Of a stretch of 64,000 nucleotides of DNA, positions 50,320-59,339 are shown one piece after another. Under the pieces are notes generated by a model that saw only the letters and a list, made by a program, of their open reading frames with translations, was not told the DNA's origin and did not search any database. Position 1 is the first letter of the stretch. The number at the start of each line of letters is the position of its first letter. Source of the stretch: Dyella lutea (GTDB taxonomy: Bacteria; Pseudomonadota; Gammaproteobacteria; Xanthomonadales; Rhodanobacteraceae); NCBI RefSeq assembly GCF_024158035.1, contig NZ_JAMZEK010000001.1:372001-436000 (forward strand), read 5' to 3'. The position numbers were made by a program, and so were the translations under genes.

Positions 50320-51810
50320 TCATCCGTGGGCGAGGAAAGGGTGCGGCTGCCGCGCCATGCCCCGAGCGCCGCTAGCGGTGATCCAGCCGAGCACCGTGGC
50401 CAGTGCCAGTGCAACCACGAGGTATGCGCTCCACAGGACAGGCGACCCGGCCCAGGGGCCGTCTTGCTGCAACTGGCTGGCGAGCAGGCCGGTGATCGTG
50501 CTGATCAGCACGACGGCGGTCAACGCGCCGCTCACCAGACCGAGAGCCCAGCCGGGCAACGGCTGCCGACCGAGAGCGTCCAGCGTCAGCGCCACGCCGG
50601 CAAGGAGGCAGAGTAGTGGCGCCGCGACCAGCGCGAGGGTAGCGATCACGCTCAGATTCATGCGCTGGGCGACGATCCATCCCGCCACGGCGAGCAGCAG
50701 ATTGATGACGACGGGCCGCGCCAGGGTGGCTCGCAGCAGCGCCCGGCGTACCCGATCGGGTGTACCCAGACCGGGCAGCACCCCCAGGACGGCCAGTTCG
50801 CGCTGCGACGTGGACCAGCGCTGGCGCACGGTCAAGGCACTGACCAGCGGCAGGCCGAGTGCCAGCATGAACGCGAGCCCGGCCAGCATGGGGATGCCCA
50901 GTGCATAGATCAGCCCCAGCCACGACACGCTGGCACCGGGCCTCGTTGCACGGATCAGCACCATCGCAACGATGAAGACCAGCATCGGCCCGGCCATCGT
51001 GAGGCCGCGGCGGCAGAGTCCCCGCAGGGTTTGCGGCACGAACCCGCGGCCGAGCGCCACGCGCAGCGAGCCCACCGGGTGCGCCGGGCCGATATGCCGG
51101 AGGTTCGTCTCCGGCTGCAGCCAGCCTGGCCGCCGCCGATCCACGATGCGGATGCCGGCGCCGCTGCCGTCCCAGTGGCCGGTGGCGTTCTTGCCGCGCA
51201 TGCGCATCACCATGGCGCTCGAACGCCCAGCTTGGCTGGCTTCCAGACGCACCAGGCCGTGCCAGCGGATGGCACAGATCACGCCGAAGCCCGCCGCCGC
51301 CACCGCCCACCAGATCGTCGAACGGGGATCGTCGAGCGTGGGAACGGGCAGCACCCGCCGCGCGGCGTCGGACGCGGCGGGCAGGAGTCCGATCAGCATC
51401 GCCACCGGACCCGGAAGCAGGCTGAATGCGAATCCCGCTGCAAGCACCAGCGCCGTCAGGGCGGCCGCACTCGTCTCCCCCAGCGTGGCACGCCCGAGCG
51501 CGGCTCCGATTCCGATGGTCGCCAGGGCGGCAAGTCCGACGGCAGCGGCTGCCACCACCTCCAGCCGCGGAATGCGCAGTTGACGCGCGTCGCGGGCCAG
51601 CAGCAGGCCCGCCGGCATGAGAAAAGCCCACAGATAGGCCACGCCGGCCTCGAAGGCGAGCAGCGCGATATGGCCGCCCTTCGCACCCGGCCACAGCAGA
51701 CGGACAACGATGGCGACCACGAGCCCGAGCAGGAACACGCCCCCCACGAGCCAGCGAACCGAAGGGTAGGTGGCTCTCCAGAAGGTCAGCAGCAGGTCGC
51801 GCGGTCTCAT
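50320..51810 (-). CDS. ABC transporter permease-like membrane protein
   Basis: 496 residues from the ATG at 51810, which overlaps the ATPase stop (ATGA). About 10-12 hydrophobic segments, with a cytoplasmic or periplasmic region near residue 200-250 (RWHGLVRLEASQAGRSSAMVMRM). No substrate-specific signature. Being directly coupled to an ABC ATPase gene in a GntR-type operon it is probably the membrane half of a YtrB-like transporter, perhaps envelope-stress related. Confidence 0.8.
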   Translation of the reverse strand: MRPRDLLLTFWRATYPSVRWLVGGVFLLGLVVAIVVRLLWPGAKGGHIALLAFEAGVAYLWAFLMPAGLLLARDARQLRIPRLEVVAAAAVGLAALATIGIGAALGRATLGETSAAALTALVLAAGFAFSLLPGPVAMLIGLLPAASDAARRVLPVPTLDDPRSTIWWAVAAAGFGVICAIRWHGLVRLEASQAGRSSAMVMRMRGKNATGHWDGSGAGIRIVDRRRPGWLQPETNLRHIGPAHPVGSLRVALGRGFVPQTLRGLCRRGLTMAGPMLVFIVAMVLIRATRPGASVSWLGLIYALGIPMLAGLAFMLALGLPLVSALTVRQRWSTSQRELAVLGVLPGLGTPDRVRRALLRATLARPVVINLLLAVAGWIVAQRMNLSVIATLALVAAPLLCLLAGVALTLDALGRQPLPGWALGLVSGALTAVVLISTITGLLASQLQQDGPWAGSPVLWSAYLVVALALATVLGWITASGARGMARQPHPFLAHG

Positions 51811-52703
51811 TCGGCCACCTCCACGAACAGGTCCTCCAGCCCCAGCGCGTCGACGCGTGCGCCGGTCAGTCGCGACGCCTCCGGCCACTGGCCGCGTTCA
51901 TCGCGCTCGACCACCAGGCTCAGGCTGCCGTCCTCGTGGCGCCGCCGGCTCAGCGCGGCGGCGGGTGCAGCCGCACTCATTGCGGCCGGCAGCCACAGGC
52001 GGGCGAAGCGCTCCTTGGTGTCGTCGGCGGCGCAATGCAGCAGCAGTTTTCCTTCGTGCAGGAAGGCGATGTCCGAGGCGATCCGCTCCAGGTCGGAGAC
52101 GATGTGGGTAGAGAACAGAACCGTGGTACCGGACTCCCCAGCCCGCAGCGCCACCTCGCGCAGCAGTTCGCGGCGGGCGACCGGATCGAGCGCGGCCGCC
52201 GGTTCGTCCAGCACCAGCAGCTCCGGCTGCGAGGCCAGTGCCCGGATCAGGTCGACGCGCTGTCGCTCACCCGGCGACAGCTTGGCCAGCAGCTTGTTCG
52301 GCGGGATCTTCCAGCGCTCGAGGGTCTTTCCGGCAAAGCGCGCATCCCACCCGGGATAGAAACGGCCGACGTAGTCGAGCAGTTGTGTGGCGGTGAGCCA
52401 GCCCAGCGCCTCGGGCTGTTGTGGCACGTAGGCCAGTCGCGCCTTTGCCTGGTCGTCCATGCGCAACGCCGGCTGGCCGAACACGCGGGCCTCGCCGGCG
52501 GCGGGTTCGAGCAGGCCGAGCATGGCGCGGATCAGGGTGGATTTGCCGGCACCGTTGCGACCGATCAGGCCGAGCACGCTGCCCGGTGCCAGCGCCAGGT
52601 CCACGCCGCGCAGCACCTCGCCATCCGGGTAGCTGTGCCTGAGTCCTGCGACCGACAATGGTGACGTCGTGTCGACGGCGGCTGGGGCGAGCTGGGCGTT
52701 CAT
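51807..52703 (-). CDS. ABC transporter ATP-binding protein (YtrB-like)
   Basis: 298 residues with AAGGAGGA ahead of the ATG. ABC domain in the first 230 residues: Walker A IGRNGAGKST, Q-loop AYVPQQPE, signature LSPGERQRVDLIRAL, Walker B LLVLDEPAAALDP, and the switch His in STHIVSD. The last 65 residues are an accessory domain. Drives a transporter formed with the following permease. Starts 43 bp downstream of the regulator gene. Confidence 0.92.
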   Translation of the reverse strand: MNAQLAPAAVDTTSPLSVAGLRHSYPDGEVLRGVDLALAPGSVLGLIGRNGAGKSTLIRAMLGLLEPAAGEARVFGQPALRMDDQAKARLAYVPQQPEALGWLTATQLLDYVGRFYPGWDARFAGKTLERWKIPPNKLLAKLSPGERQRVDLIRALASQPELLVLDEPAAALDPVARRELLREVALRAGESGTTVLFSTHIVSDLERIASDIAFLHEGKLLLHCAADDTKERFARLWLPAAMSAAAPAAALSRRRHEDGSLSLVVERDERGQWPEASRLTGARVDALGLEDLFVEVAE

Positions 52704-52745
52704 GGGATTCCTCCTTAAATCGGGTTCGGCGATGGCCGGGACGGA

Positions 52746-53129
52746 TCAGGGTTCGAGCAGGCGGCCAAGCCGACGCAGCACGGCGTCGGACGGCAGTTCC
52801 AGTTCCCGGGCATGGCGCGCCAGCGCCTGCAGCTGCGGCTCCAGCAGGGCGAGCCGCTGCGCCTGCGTCTGCGTCGGTCGCGTGGTGGCGGCCACAGCCA
52901 TGCCTTTGCCGCGCAGCCGCTCGAGCAGGCCTTCGGACTCGGCCATGCCGTAGGCGCGCGAGACGGTCATCGGGTTGATCGCATGGAATGCGGCCACCTC
53001 ACGCACCGAGGGCAGCAGGTCGCCCGCGGCGAGCTGGCCGCCGGCGATCAGGCGGCGCAGCTGCTCGACGATCTGCCGGTAGATCGGTTCGGGCGAGGCC
53101 GGCTGGATGGTGAGCAGCGATGCGTCCAT
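52746..53129 (-). CDS. GntR-family regulator of the YtrA subfamily
   Basis: 127 residues from the ATG at 53129. Winged HTH (PIYRQIVEQLRRLIAGGQLAAGDLLPSVREVAAFHAINPMTVSRAYGMAESEGLLERLRGKGMAV) followed by a short helical tail of about 45 residues instead of a large ligand domain, which defines the YtrA type. Heads the operon with the ABC genes. An inverted repeat covers its start codon and suggests autorepression released by some envelope signal; the inducer is unknown. Confidence 0.9.
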   Translation of the reverse strand: MDASLLTIQPASPEPIYRQIVEQLRRLIAGGQLAAGDLLPSVREVAAFHAINPMTVSRAYGMAESEGLLERLRGKGMAVAATTRPTQTQAQRLALLEPQLQALARHARELELPSDAVLRRLGRLLEP

Positions 53130-53154
53130 GTGTATCAGTACATCAATACACATG
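53127..53154. promoter_or_regulatory. Candidate operator of the YtrA-type regulator
   Basis: Perfect inverted repeat CATGTGTAT (53127-53135) and ATACACATG (53146-53154), 10-bp spacer, overlapping the start codon of the regulator. Fits YtrA-type sites with TGTAT half-sites. It could block translation-coupled transcription initiation at the gene's own promoter. Confidence 0.7.
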
Positions 53155-53211
53155 GGGTGCCGTCAAGGGTGATGCGTGGCAGGGCCCGGGCGGGTCGGGC
53201 GCACACCACGC

Positions 53212-53245
53212 AAAAGGGCGAGTCCTGCGACTCGCCCTTTTGCTT
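53212..53245 (-). terminator. Terminator after S9 peptidase gene
   Basis: Perfect 13-bp stem AAAAGGGCGAGTC / GACTCGCCCTTTT with a 4-base loop; its stem ends provide the T-run in both orientations. It lies 26 bp after the peptidase stop. Confidence 0.9.
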
Positions 53246-53266
53246 CATCCGCTCCTGTCGGTTGGC

Positions 53267-55306
53267 TCAGCCGCCCGGCGGAAGGTATTTCTCGAACCAC
53301 ATCAGCGCGCGCTGCAGTACGTCGCGCTGGTGTGCCGGGTCGACGAAGTGGTGGCCCTCGTTCGGGTACACCACCAGCGAGGTCGGCACGCCGAGCGTGC
53401 GCAGCGCGTGCCACATCTCGAACGACTGCGGGGCCGGGCACTCGGCGTCGCGGTCGCCGACCACGATCAGCATCGGCGTCTTCACCTGCTTGATGAAGTG
53501 GATCGCCGAGCTCTTCGCGTACACCGCCGGATCGTCGTACACCGAGGCGCCGAAGTACGGGATCATCCACTGGTCGATCAGGTTCTCGCCGTAGTAGCTC
53601 TGCCAGTCGGAGATGCCGGCGCCGGCCACCACCGCGCGGAAGCGCTGGGTCTGGGTCGGCACGAACATGCTCATGAAGCCGCCGTAGCTCCAGCCGGTGA
53701 GGCCCAGGCGCTTGTCGTCCACCGGCAGCTTCTTCTCGATGGTGTCGACGCCGGCGAGGATGTCGCGCAGGTCGCCGTAGCCGAAGTCCTTGCGGTTGGC
53801 CTGCACGTAGGCCTCGCCCTGGCCGTAGCTGCCGCGCGGGTTGGGCATGAACACGAAGTAGTCCAGCGCCGAGAACGGCACGCCGCCGAAGCCGACCGCC
53901 GGCCAGCGCGGCAGCACGGCACTGGCCGGACCGCCGTGCACGGTGACGATCATCGGGTAGGACTTCTTCGCGTCGTAGTGCGCCGGGTACAGCAGCCAGC
54001 CCTGCACGTGGCGGCCCTCGTTGTCCCACTCGACCGACTCGGCCTTGCCCCACGACGGCTTCAGCGCCGCGTTGATCGCGGTGACCGCCGACGGCGGCGT
54101 GCGCCCCAGCCGGCCGGCATGCACTTCCGGCGCGGCGGCGTAGGAGCTCTGCGCGAACGCGACCTTCGCATGGTCGGCCGACAGCGACAGCCCCATCGCC
54201 GCCGTGCCGTCACCGAGGCTGGCGTCCAGCGCGAACAGCGGCGCCTGCGCCGTCGCGTGGGTCGCGTCGATCGCATACGGCGCCACCTCGCTGCGGCCGT
54301 TGCGGATCTGCGCCACCAGCAGGCGGTCGGCCCCGGTCCAGCCGAACCACACCGGGGTGACCTTGATGCCCGGAGTCAGCGTGGTGACCGCGCCGCGGGC
54401 GGACGGCACGGCGTAGAGGTCGCCGCCGGTCGCGCCCTGGTCGCTCATCAGGCCGCCGATGAAGACGATCCGCGAACCGTCCGGCGACCAGCGCGGCAGC
54501 GCCATCTGCAGGCCGTGCAGCGGGCCCGCCACGGTGCGCGTGTCGACCAGTGCGCGGGGCTCGGCGCCGGCCTTCGCCTCCTGCGCGTACAGCCTGGCGA
54601 TCCACCAGTTGTTGTCGCCGGGTGCCGGTGCGGCGACGTAGGCGAGCTGGCGGCTGTCCGGCGACCAGCTGAACTCGTAGACGTAGCTCGACGCCGGGGT
54701 GATCATCTCCTCCGCGCCACCGGCCGCCGGTACCGCGGCGACGCGCTGCACTTCCAGCCCGTCGACACCGATCTCGCCGGCGGCCGGCTTGGCCGCGGCC
54801 ACCGCGCTGGCGGCACGGGTGGCGCCTTCGACGTAGAGGAAGCCGAGCGCTTGGCCGTCGGGCGACCAGCTCAGCGCGTGCGCGTAGCCGTCCAGCATCG
54901 CCAGCTTCTGCGGCGCGGCGGAGCCAACGGTGTCGGCCACCACCACGGCCGGGTGGCCCTTGCCCGCGCCGACGCTGGCGCAGGTGGAGAGGAACGCGAG
55001 GTGCTGCGAATCCGGCGCCCAGGCGATGCTGGATTCACGGCAGCTGCCGGCCGCGTCGCGGGTGTTGAGTCGGTGGGCGTCGCGGCCGTTGGCCTTCGCC
55101 AGCATCACCGCGGGCTCGCCATCGGTGTCCACCACCCAGGCCAGCTGGCGTCCGTCGGGCGAGAGCTGCACGCCGTGGATGCCGCGCACCTTGCCCAGTT
55201 CGGTCAGCAAATGGTCGATGCGCGGATCGACCGGCGCGGCGCTGGCGAAAGCCGGCAGGGTCAGGCCGGCCAGCAGGGCCAGCGGCAGCAGGGAGACTCG
55301 GGACAT
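53267..55306 (-). CDS. Secreted S9 prolyl-oligopeptidase family peptidase
   Basis: 679 residues, signal peptide cleaved near ASA (residue ~23). N-terminal beta-propeller (WD40-like, ~25-420: SPDGRQLAWVV, WSPDGQALGFLYV, WSPDSRQLAYVA, WSPDGSRIVFIG), then an alpha/beta hydrolase (~430-679) with GWSYGGFMS (nucleophile Ser), the acid in VGDRDAECP and His in NEGHHFVDP. Cuts peptides, probably dipeptidyl or acylaminoacyl, in the periplasm. Monocistronic with its own terminator. Confidence 0.93.
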   Translation of the reverse strand: MSRVSLLPLALLAGLTLPAFASAAPVDPRIDHLLTELGKVRGIHGVQLSPDGRQLAWVVDTDGEPAVMLAKANGRDAHRLNTRDAAGSCRESSIAWAPDSQHLAFLSTCASVGAGKGHPAVVVADTVGSAAPQKLAMLDGYAHALSWSPDGQALGFLYVEGATRAASAVAAAKPAAGEIGVDGLEVQRVAAVPAAGGAEEMITPASSYVYEFSWSPDSRQLAYVAAPAPGDNNWWIARLYAQEAKAGAEPRALVDTRTVAGPLHGLQMALPRWSPDGSRIVFIGGLMSDQGATGGDLYAVPSARGAVTTLTPGIKVTPVWFGWTGADRLLVAQIRNGRSEVAPYAIDATHATAQAPLFALDASLGDGTAAMGLSLSADHAKVAFAQSSYAAAPEVHAGRLGRTPPSAVTAINAALKPSWGKAESVEWDNEGRHVQGWLLYPAHYDAKKSYPMIVTVHGGPASAVLPRWPAVGFGGVPFSALDYFVFMPNPRGSYGQGEAYVQANRKDFGYGDLRDILAGVDTIEKKLPVDDKRLGLTGWSYGGFMSMFVPTQTQRFRAVVAGAGISDWQSYYGENLIDQWMIPYFGASVYDDPAVYAKSSAIHFIKQVKTPMLIVVGDRDAECPAPQSFEMWHALRTLGVPTSLVVYPNEGHHFVDPAHQRDVLQRALMWFEKYLPPGG

Positions 55307-55429
55307 CGGCGGCTCTCTCGGCGGGTGGAGAAGCCTTCGAACCTAGCAGCGCGCGGGGCACCGCTCCAAGTGCTGCAAGCCATGGCGCGGGCGCTTCGCA
55401 AACCCCTGCGGAACGCCCGCGCCGTGCGG

Positions 55430-56464
55430 TCAGCCGCGCAGGCCGTCGGCCTCGCGGTGGTAGTGGGTTGCCCGTTCCACTTCCTCGCGCGAGCCGAGGA
55501 ACACCGGCACGCGCTGGTGCAGGCCATTCGGCTGCACACCGAGGATGCGCTCGCGGCCGGTGGTCGCCGCGCCGCCGGCCTGCTCGACGATGAAGGCCAT
55601 CGGATTGGCTTCATACATCAGCCGCAGCTTGCCGCCCTTGGCCTTGATCTTGGCGTCCAGCGGATAGAAGAACACGCCACCGCGGGTGATGATGCGGTGC
55701 ACGTCGGCCACCATCGAGGCGACCCAGCGCATGTTGAAGTCGCGCCCGCGCGGACCGTCCTTGCCGGCCAGCAGCTCGCCGACGTAGCGCTGCATCGGTG
55801 CCTCCCAGTGGCGCTGGTTGGACATGTTGATGGCGAATTCGCCGGTGGCCTCGGGGATGCGGATGTCGCGCCGGCTGAGGACGAAGCTGCCGACCTCGCG
55901 GTCCAGCGTGAACTCGTGGGTGCCGTGGCCGAAGGTCAGCACCATCACCGTGGCCGGCCCGTACACCACGTAGCCGGCGGCCAGCTGTTCGGTGCCGGCC
56001 TGCAGGAAGTGCTCGGCCTTCGGCTCGGTCACGCCGTCCGGGCAGCGCAGCACCGAGAAGATCGTGCCGACGGAGATGTTCACGTCGATGTTCGAGCTGC
56101 CGTCCAGCGGATCGAACAGCAGCAGGTGGTTGCCCTTCGGGTACATGTCGGGGATCGGCTGCGGATCTTCCATCTCCTCCGAGGCGCAGGCGGCGAGGTG
56201 GCCGCCCCAGGCGTTCGCCTCCAGGAGGATCTCGTTGGAGATCACGTCCAGCTTTTTCTGTGCCTCGCCCTGCACGTTGATGCTGGCCGCGTCACCCTCG
56301 CCGGCGGCCATGCCGAGCACGCCGCCCAGCGCGCCCTTGTTGGTCGCCACGCTGATGCGCTTGCAGGCCCGCGCCACCACCTCGATCAGCAGCGACAGCT
56401 CGGCGTTGATGTGGCCGGCGCGGCGTTCCTCGATCAGGAACTGGATCAGCGAAACGGGCTTCAT
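55430..56464 (-). CDS. fbp: Fructose-1,6-bisphosphatase, class 1
   Basis: 344 residues from the ATG at 56464. Gluconeogenic removal of the C1 phosphate. Motifs: [15 protein letters not shown], the metal-binding [40 protein letters not shown], and the C-terminal [20 protein letters not shown]. Gene start is divergent from the DJ-1-like gene with 156 bp between. Confidence 0.96.
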   Translation of the reverse strand: MKPVSLIQFLIEERRAGHINAELSLLIEVVARACKRISVATNKGALGGVLGMAAGEGDAASINVQGEAQKKLDVISNEILLEANAWGGHLAACASEEMEDPQPIPDMYPKGNHLLLFDPLDGSSNIDVNISVGTIFSVLRCPDGVTEPKAEHFLQAGTEQLAAGYVVYGPATVMVLTFGHGTHEFTLDREVGSFVLSRRDIRIPEATGEFAINMSNQRHWEAPMQRYVGELLAGKDGPRGRDFNMRWVASMVADVHRIITRGGVFFYPLDAKIKAKGGKLRLMYEANPMAFIVEQAGGAATTGRERILGVQPNGLHQRVPVFLGSREEVERATHYHREADGLRG

Positions 56465-56620
56465 GGCGTCTCCGGGACGAAACAGGACCGCCATTGTCCC
56501 GTGCGCGCCGCAGGCACGCCAGTCGGCGTCCACCATCCGCCCCCGGACGGTCGGGCTGCTGACAGCACGTTGGCAGCAGGCCGGGACCATGCTTGCGCTC
56601 CACCCACGGAGGGCAAGTCC

Positions 56621-57235
56621 ATGCGCGATACGGTTCATGTTCTAGTGTTCGACGGCTTCGCCGACTGGCAGGCCGCGCTGGCCCTGTGCGAGGTGCGCCG
56701 CCCGGGCGACTGGCAGGTACGGACGGTCGGCTTTGACCGCCAGGCTGTCGTCTCGATGGGGGGGCTGACGGTACAACCCGACGCCACCCTGGTCGAAGTC
56801 GACCGGCAACGCGCCGCGCTGGTGATCGTCCCCGGCGGCCACCTGTGGCAACGCGGGGAAGGCCAGCCCGCCGTCGACCTGCTGGCGGAGGTGCACGCCG
56901 GTGGGGCGCCCGTCGCCGGTATCGACAGCGGCGTGCTGGCGCTGGCCCGTGCCGGGCTGCTCGATGACTGCCGCCATACCGGAAACTGGGCCGGGCAACT
57001 CGCCCAGATCCCCGGATATGCCGGCGCCAGCCAGTACGACAGCGACGTGCTGGCGGTCAGCGATGGCGGCGTGATCACCGCCAGCCACCTGGGCAGCGTG
57101 GAGTTCGCCCGCGAGGTGATCCGTACGCTCGACCTCTACAACCCGAGCGACCGCGAGCACTGGTACCGCCTGTTCCGGCACGCCCAGTTGCCGCCCTGGT
57201 GCGTGGGCGAACCGGCGGAGGAGGCGGTGGCATGA
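56621..57235 (+). CDS. DJ-1/PfpI-like protein lacking the active-site cysteine
   Basis: 204 residues with ACGGAGGG ahead of the ATG. DJ-1/PfpI fold: [13 protein letters not shown], a VIVPGGHLW strand with the conserved Gly-Gly, and the nucleophile-elbow region [16 protein letters not shown], where the usual Cys (IC-A/D-x) is Asp. The Glu in the early loop may also be altered. A canonical protease or deglycase activity is unlikely; it may bind or sense something. Starts a run of genes that overlap end to end. Confidence 0.85.
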   Translation: MRDTVHVLVFDGFADWQAALALCEVRRPGDWQVRTVGFDRQAVVSMGGLTVQPDATLVEVDRQRAALVIVPGGHLWQRGEGQPAVDLLAEVHAGGAPVAGIDSGVLALARAGLLDDCRHTGNWAGQLAQIPGYAGASQYDSDVLAVSDGGVITASHLGSVEFAREVIRTLDLYNPSDREHWYRLFRHAQLPPWCVGEPAEEAVA

Positions 57236-57417
57236 GTACCCGGTTCGATCGCGTGATCCGCGCCTACGGCCCGCTGCGGCTGCGCGGTACCTTGACGGAA
57301 GGCCACTGGATGCAGGCACCGCGCAAGGCAACCACGAAAGACCCGGCGCGCCCGAAGCGTGCGCACCTTTTCGCACTGGTGGCCCTGCTGCTGCGCCAGG
57401 GAAGGAGCCGCCCATGA
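57232..57417 (+). CDS. Small protein between DJ-1-like and NIPSNAP genes
   Basis: 61 residues. It overlaps the preceding stop (ATGA) and its own stop overlaps the next start (ATGA), so translation is coupled on both sides. Highly basic, with Thr/Arg-rich middle ([17 protein letters not shown]) and a hydrophobic end (ALVALLLRQ). No family recognised; the tight fit is the main argument that it is translated. Confidence 0.55.
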   Translation: MSTRFDRVIRAYGPLRLRGTLTEGHWMQAPRKATTKDPARPKRAHLFALVALLLRQGRSRP

Positions 57418-58178
57418 GCGCGCCGGTGATCGGCGTGCTGGAGCTTCGCCAGTACACCCTGCGCGCGGGCCAGCGCGAACGCCTGGTGGAGTTGTTCGAA
57501 CGCGAGTTCGTGGAATCGCAGGAGGCGCTGGGCATGGTGCTGCCGGGCCAGTTCCGCGACCTGGACGATCCGGACCGCTTCGTCTGGCTGCGCGGCTTTG
57601 CCGACATGGCGACGCGGGCACGGGCGCTGACCGCGTTCTACGACGGCCCGGTCTGGCGCGACCACCGGGATGCGGCCAACGCCACCATGATCGATTCGGA
57701 CGATGTCCTGCTGTTGCGTCCCTGGCAGCCGTTCGACCTGCCGGGGGCGCCTCGGCCGGCCCCGGGGCGTGCCGGGCCTCCCGGCTGGCTGGCGGCCATG
57801 GTCTGCCCGGTCGACGCCCTGGTCGGTGCGGCGCTGGCCCGTGCGTTCGACGACGAGGTCCGGCCATGGCTGGCCACGCGCGGGCTGCGGGTGCTCGGCA
57901 GCGGCCTCAGCGAGACGGCGCCGAACAACTTTCCGCGCCTGCCGGTACGGGAGAACGAGCCGGTGTTCGTCTGGTTCGGCCTGTTCGATCCGCCGGCCGC
58001 CATCGCGCCGTGGCCGGCGATGCTGCTGGCCGAGGCGGAGGAAAACCCTCTGCAGGCGTGGACGCACCGACTGGCCGGACCGTCGCAGCTGCTGCGCCTG
58101 GCGCCGACACCACGATCCCTGCTGCGCGGCCATACGGTGGCGCGTCGCGGCGAACCTTCCATGGAGCCCCCCGCATGA
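57414..58178 (+). CDS. NIPSNAP-family protein
   Basis: 254 residues. Two tandem ferredoxin-like NIPSNAP domains: the first begins [21 protein letters not shown] and has the [15 protein letters not shown] strand; the second contains [10 protein letters not shown] and VFVWFGLFD. Function of this family in bacteria is unknown; a stress-related role is common speculation. Coupled to the small gene before it and to the GFA gene after (ATGA overlaps). Confidence 0.85.
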   Translation: MSAPVIGVLELRQYTLRAGQRERLVELFEREFVESQEALGMVLPGQFRDLDDPDRFVWLRGFADMATRARALTAFYDGPVWRDHRDAANATMIDSDDVLLLRPWQPFDLPGAPRPAPGRAGPPGWLAAMVCPVDALVGAALARAFDDEVRPWLATRGLRVLGSGLSETAPNNFPRLPVRENEPVFVWFGLFDPPAAIAPWPAMLLAEAEENPLQAWTHRLAGPSQLLRLAPTPRSLLRGHTVARRGEPSMEPPA

Positions 58179-58579
58179 AGACCACCTATCACGGCAGCTG
58201 CCACTGCGGCGCCGTCGCGTTCGAAACCGACATCGACCTGGCCGAGGGTACGGGCCGCTGCAACTGCTCGATCTGCACCAAGACCCGGGCCTGGGGCGTC
58301 ATCGTGCGGCCCGATGCGTTCCGCCTGGTCCGCGGTGAAGAGGCGCTGTCGGACTACCAGTTCGGTACGCGCTCGATGCATCACCTGTTCTGCCGCCATT
58401 GCGGCGTGCACCCGTTCGGGCGGGGTCACCTCGACGTGCTTGGCGGCGACTTCCTGAGCATCAACCTGGCGTGCCTGGACGACGTCGAGCCGCAGGCGCT
58501 GATCGCCGCACCGTTGCGCTACAGCAACGGTCGCGACAACGACTGGATGCACCCACCGGCGGAAACCCGGCACCTGTGA
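58175..58579 (+). CDS. GFA-family (glutathione-dependent formaldehyde-activating-like) zinc protein
   Basis: 134 residues. Zinc-binding Cys: [20 protein letters not shown], and [13 protein letters not shown], plus LACLDDV. GFA enzymes or relatives can bind glutathione or formaldehyde adducts; many are biochemically unproven. Overlaps the NIPSNAP stop by four bases. A glutathione transferase gene comes 38 bp later, which supports a role in handling electrophiles. Confidence 0.9.
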   Translation: MKTTYHGSCHCGAVAFETDIDLAEGTGRCNCSICTKTRAWGVIVRPDAFRLVRGEEALSDYQFGTRSMHHLFCRHCGVHPFGRGHLDVLGGDFLSINLACLDDVEPQALIAAPLRYSNGRDNDWMHPPAETRHL

Positions 58580-58617
58580 AACCGTCGTCGAGCCATCACC
58601 ACGAGCGATCGCCTGTC

Positions 58618-59244
58618 ATGACCACACCCCGGGTCACCTTCTTCTACGCCCCGCAGACCCGCGCCGCCGGCACGCTCGCCTTGTTCGAGGAACTGGGCGT
58701 GGACTACGACCTGCATCTGCTCAGCCTGAAGACCGGCACCCAGCGGGCGCCGGACTACCTGGCGGTCAACCCGATGGGCAAGGTGCCGGCGATCCTCCAC
58801 GACGGCGCGCTGGTGGCCGAGCAGCCCGCGGTGTTCCTCTACCTGGCCGATCTCTACCCGGAGAAAGGGCTGGCGCCGGCGATCGGCGACCCGCTGCGCG
58901 GCCCCTATCTGCGCTGGCTGGTGTTCTACGGCTCGTGCTTCGAGCCGGCGATCGTCGATCGCGCCATGAAGCGCGAACCGGCGGCGCCGTCGACCTCGCC
59001 CTACGGCAGCTGGGAGCAGGTCTACGACACCTTGGTGGCCCAGCTGGCGACCGGTCCCTGGCTGTTCGGCGAGCGTTTCACCGCTGCCGACGTGCTGTGG
59101 GGAACCGCCCTTAACCGGACCACGAACTTCCAGCTGGTGCCGGAGCACCCGGCGATCCGCAGCTACATCGATCGCGTCCTCGCCCGCCCGGCGATGCAGC
59201 GGGCACAGGCGAAGGACGCCGGCTACGCCGCGCAGCAGGCCTGA
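58618..59244 (+). CDS. Glutathione S-transferase family protein
   Basis: 208 residues. N-terminal thioredoxin-like domain (VTFFYAPQTRAAGTLALFEELG, NPMGKVPAILHDGALVAEQPAV) and helical C-terminal domain (GPWLFGERFTAADVLWGTAL, with the capping Asp). Conjugates glutathione to electrophiles, or may be a structural relative. Likely in one transcript with the preceding four genes. Confidence 0.92.
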   Translation: MTTPRVTFFYAPQTRAAGTLALFEELGVDYDLHLLSLKTGTQRAPDYLAVNPMGKVPAILHDGALVAEQPAVFLYLADLYPEKGLAPAIGDPLRGPYLRWLVFYGSCFEPAIVDRAMKREPAAPSTSPYGSWEQVYDTLVAQLATGPWLFGERFTAADVLWGTALNRTTNFQLVPEHPAIRSYIDRVLARPAMQRAQAKDAGYAAQQA

Positions 59245-59339
59245 CCGGTGGCCGGTTCGGCGGAGCGAGCAGGAGCGTCCGCCGTCCGGCATGACCGACG
59301 TCGCAGGCGCTGCGACCGGAGGCAGGGCATCATGCGCGG

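Noticed and set aside
53120-57235. A 1371-codon open frame on the plus strand
   Set aside because: It lies antisense to the S9 peptidase and fbp genes, whose motifs are clear; high GC content removes stop codons from the opposite strand.
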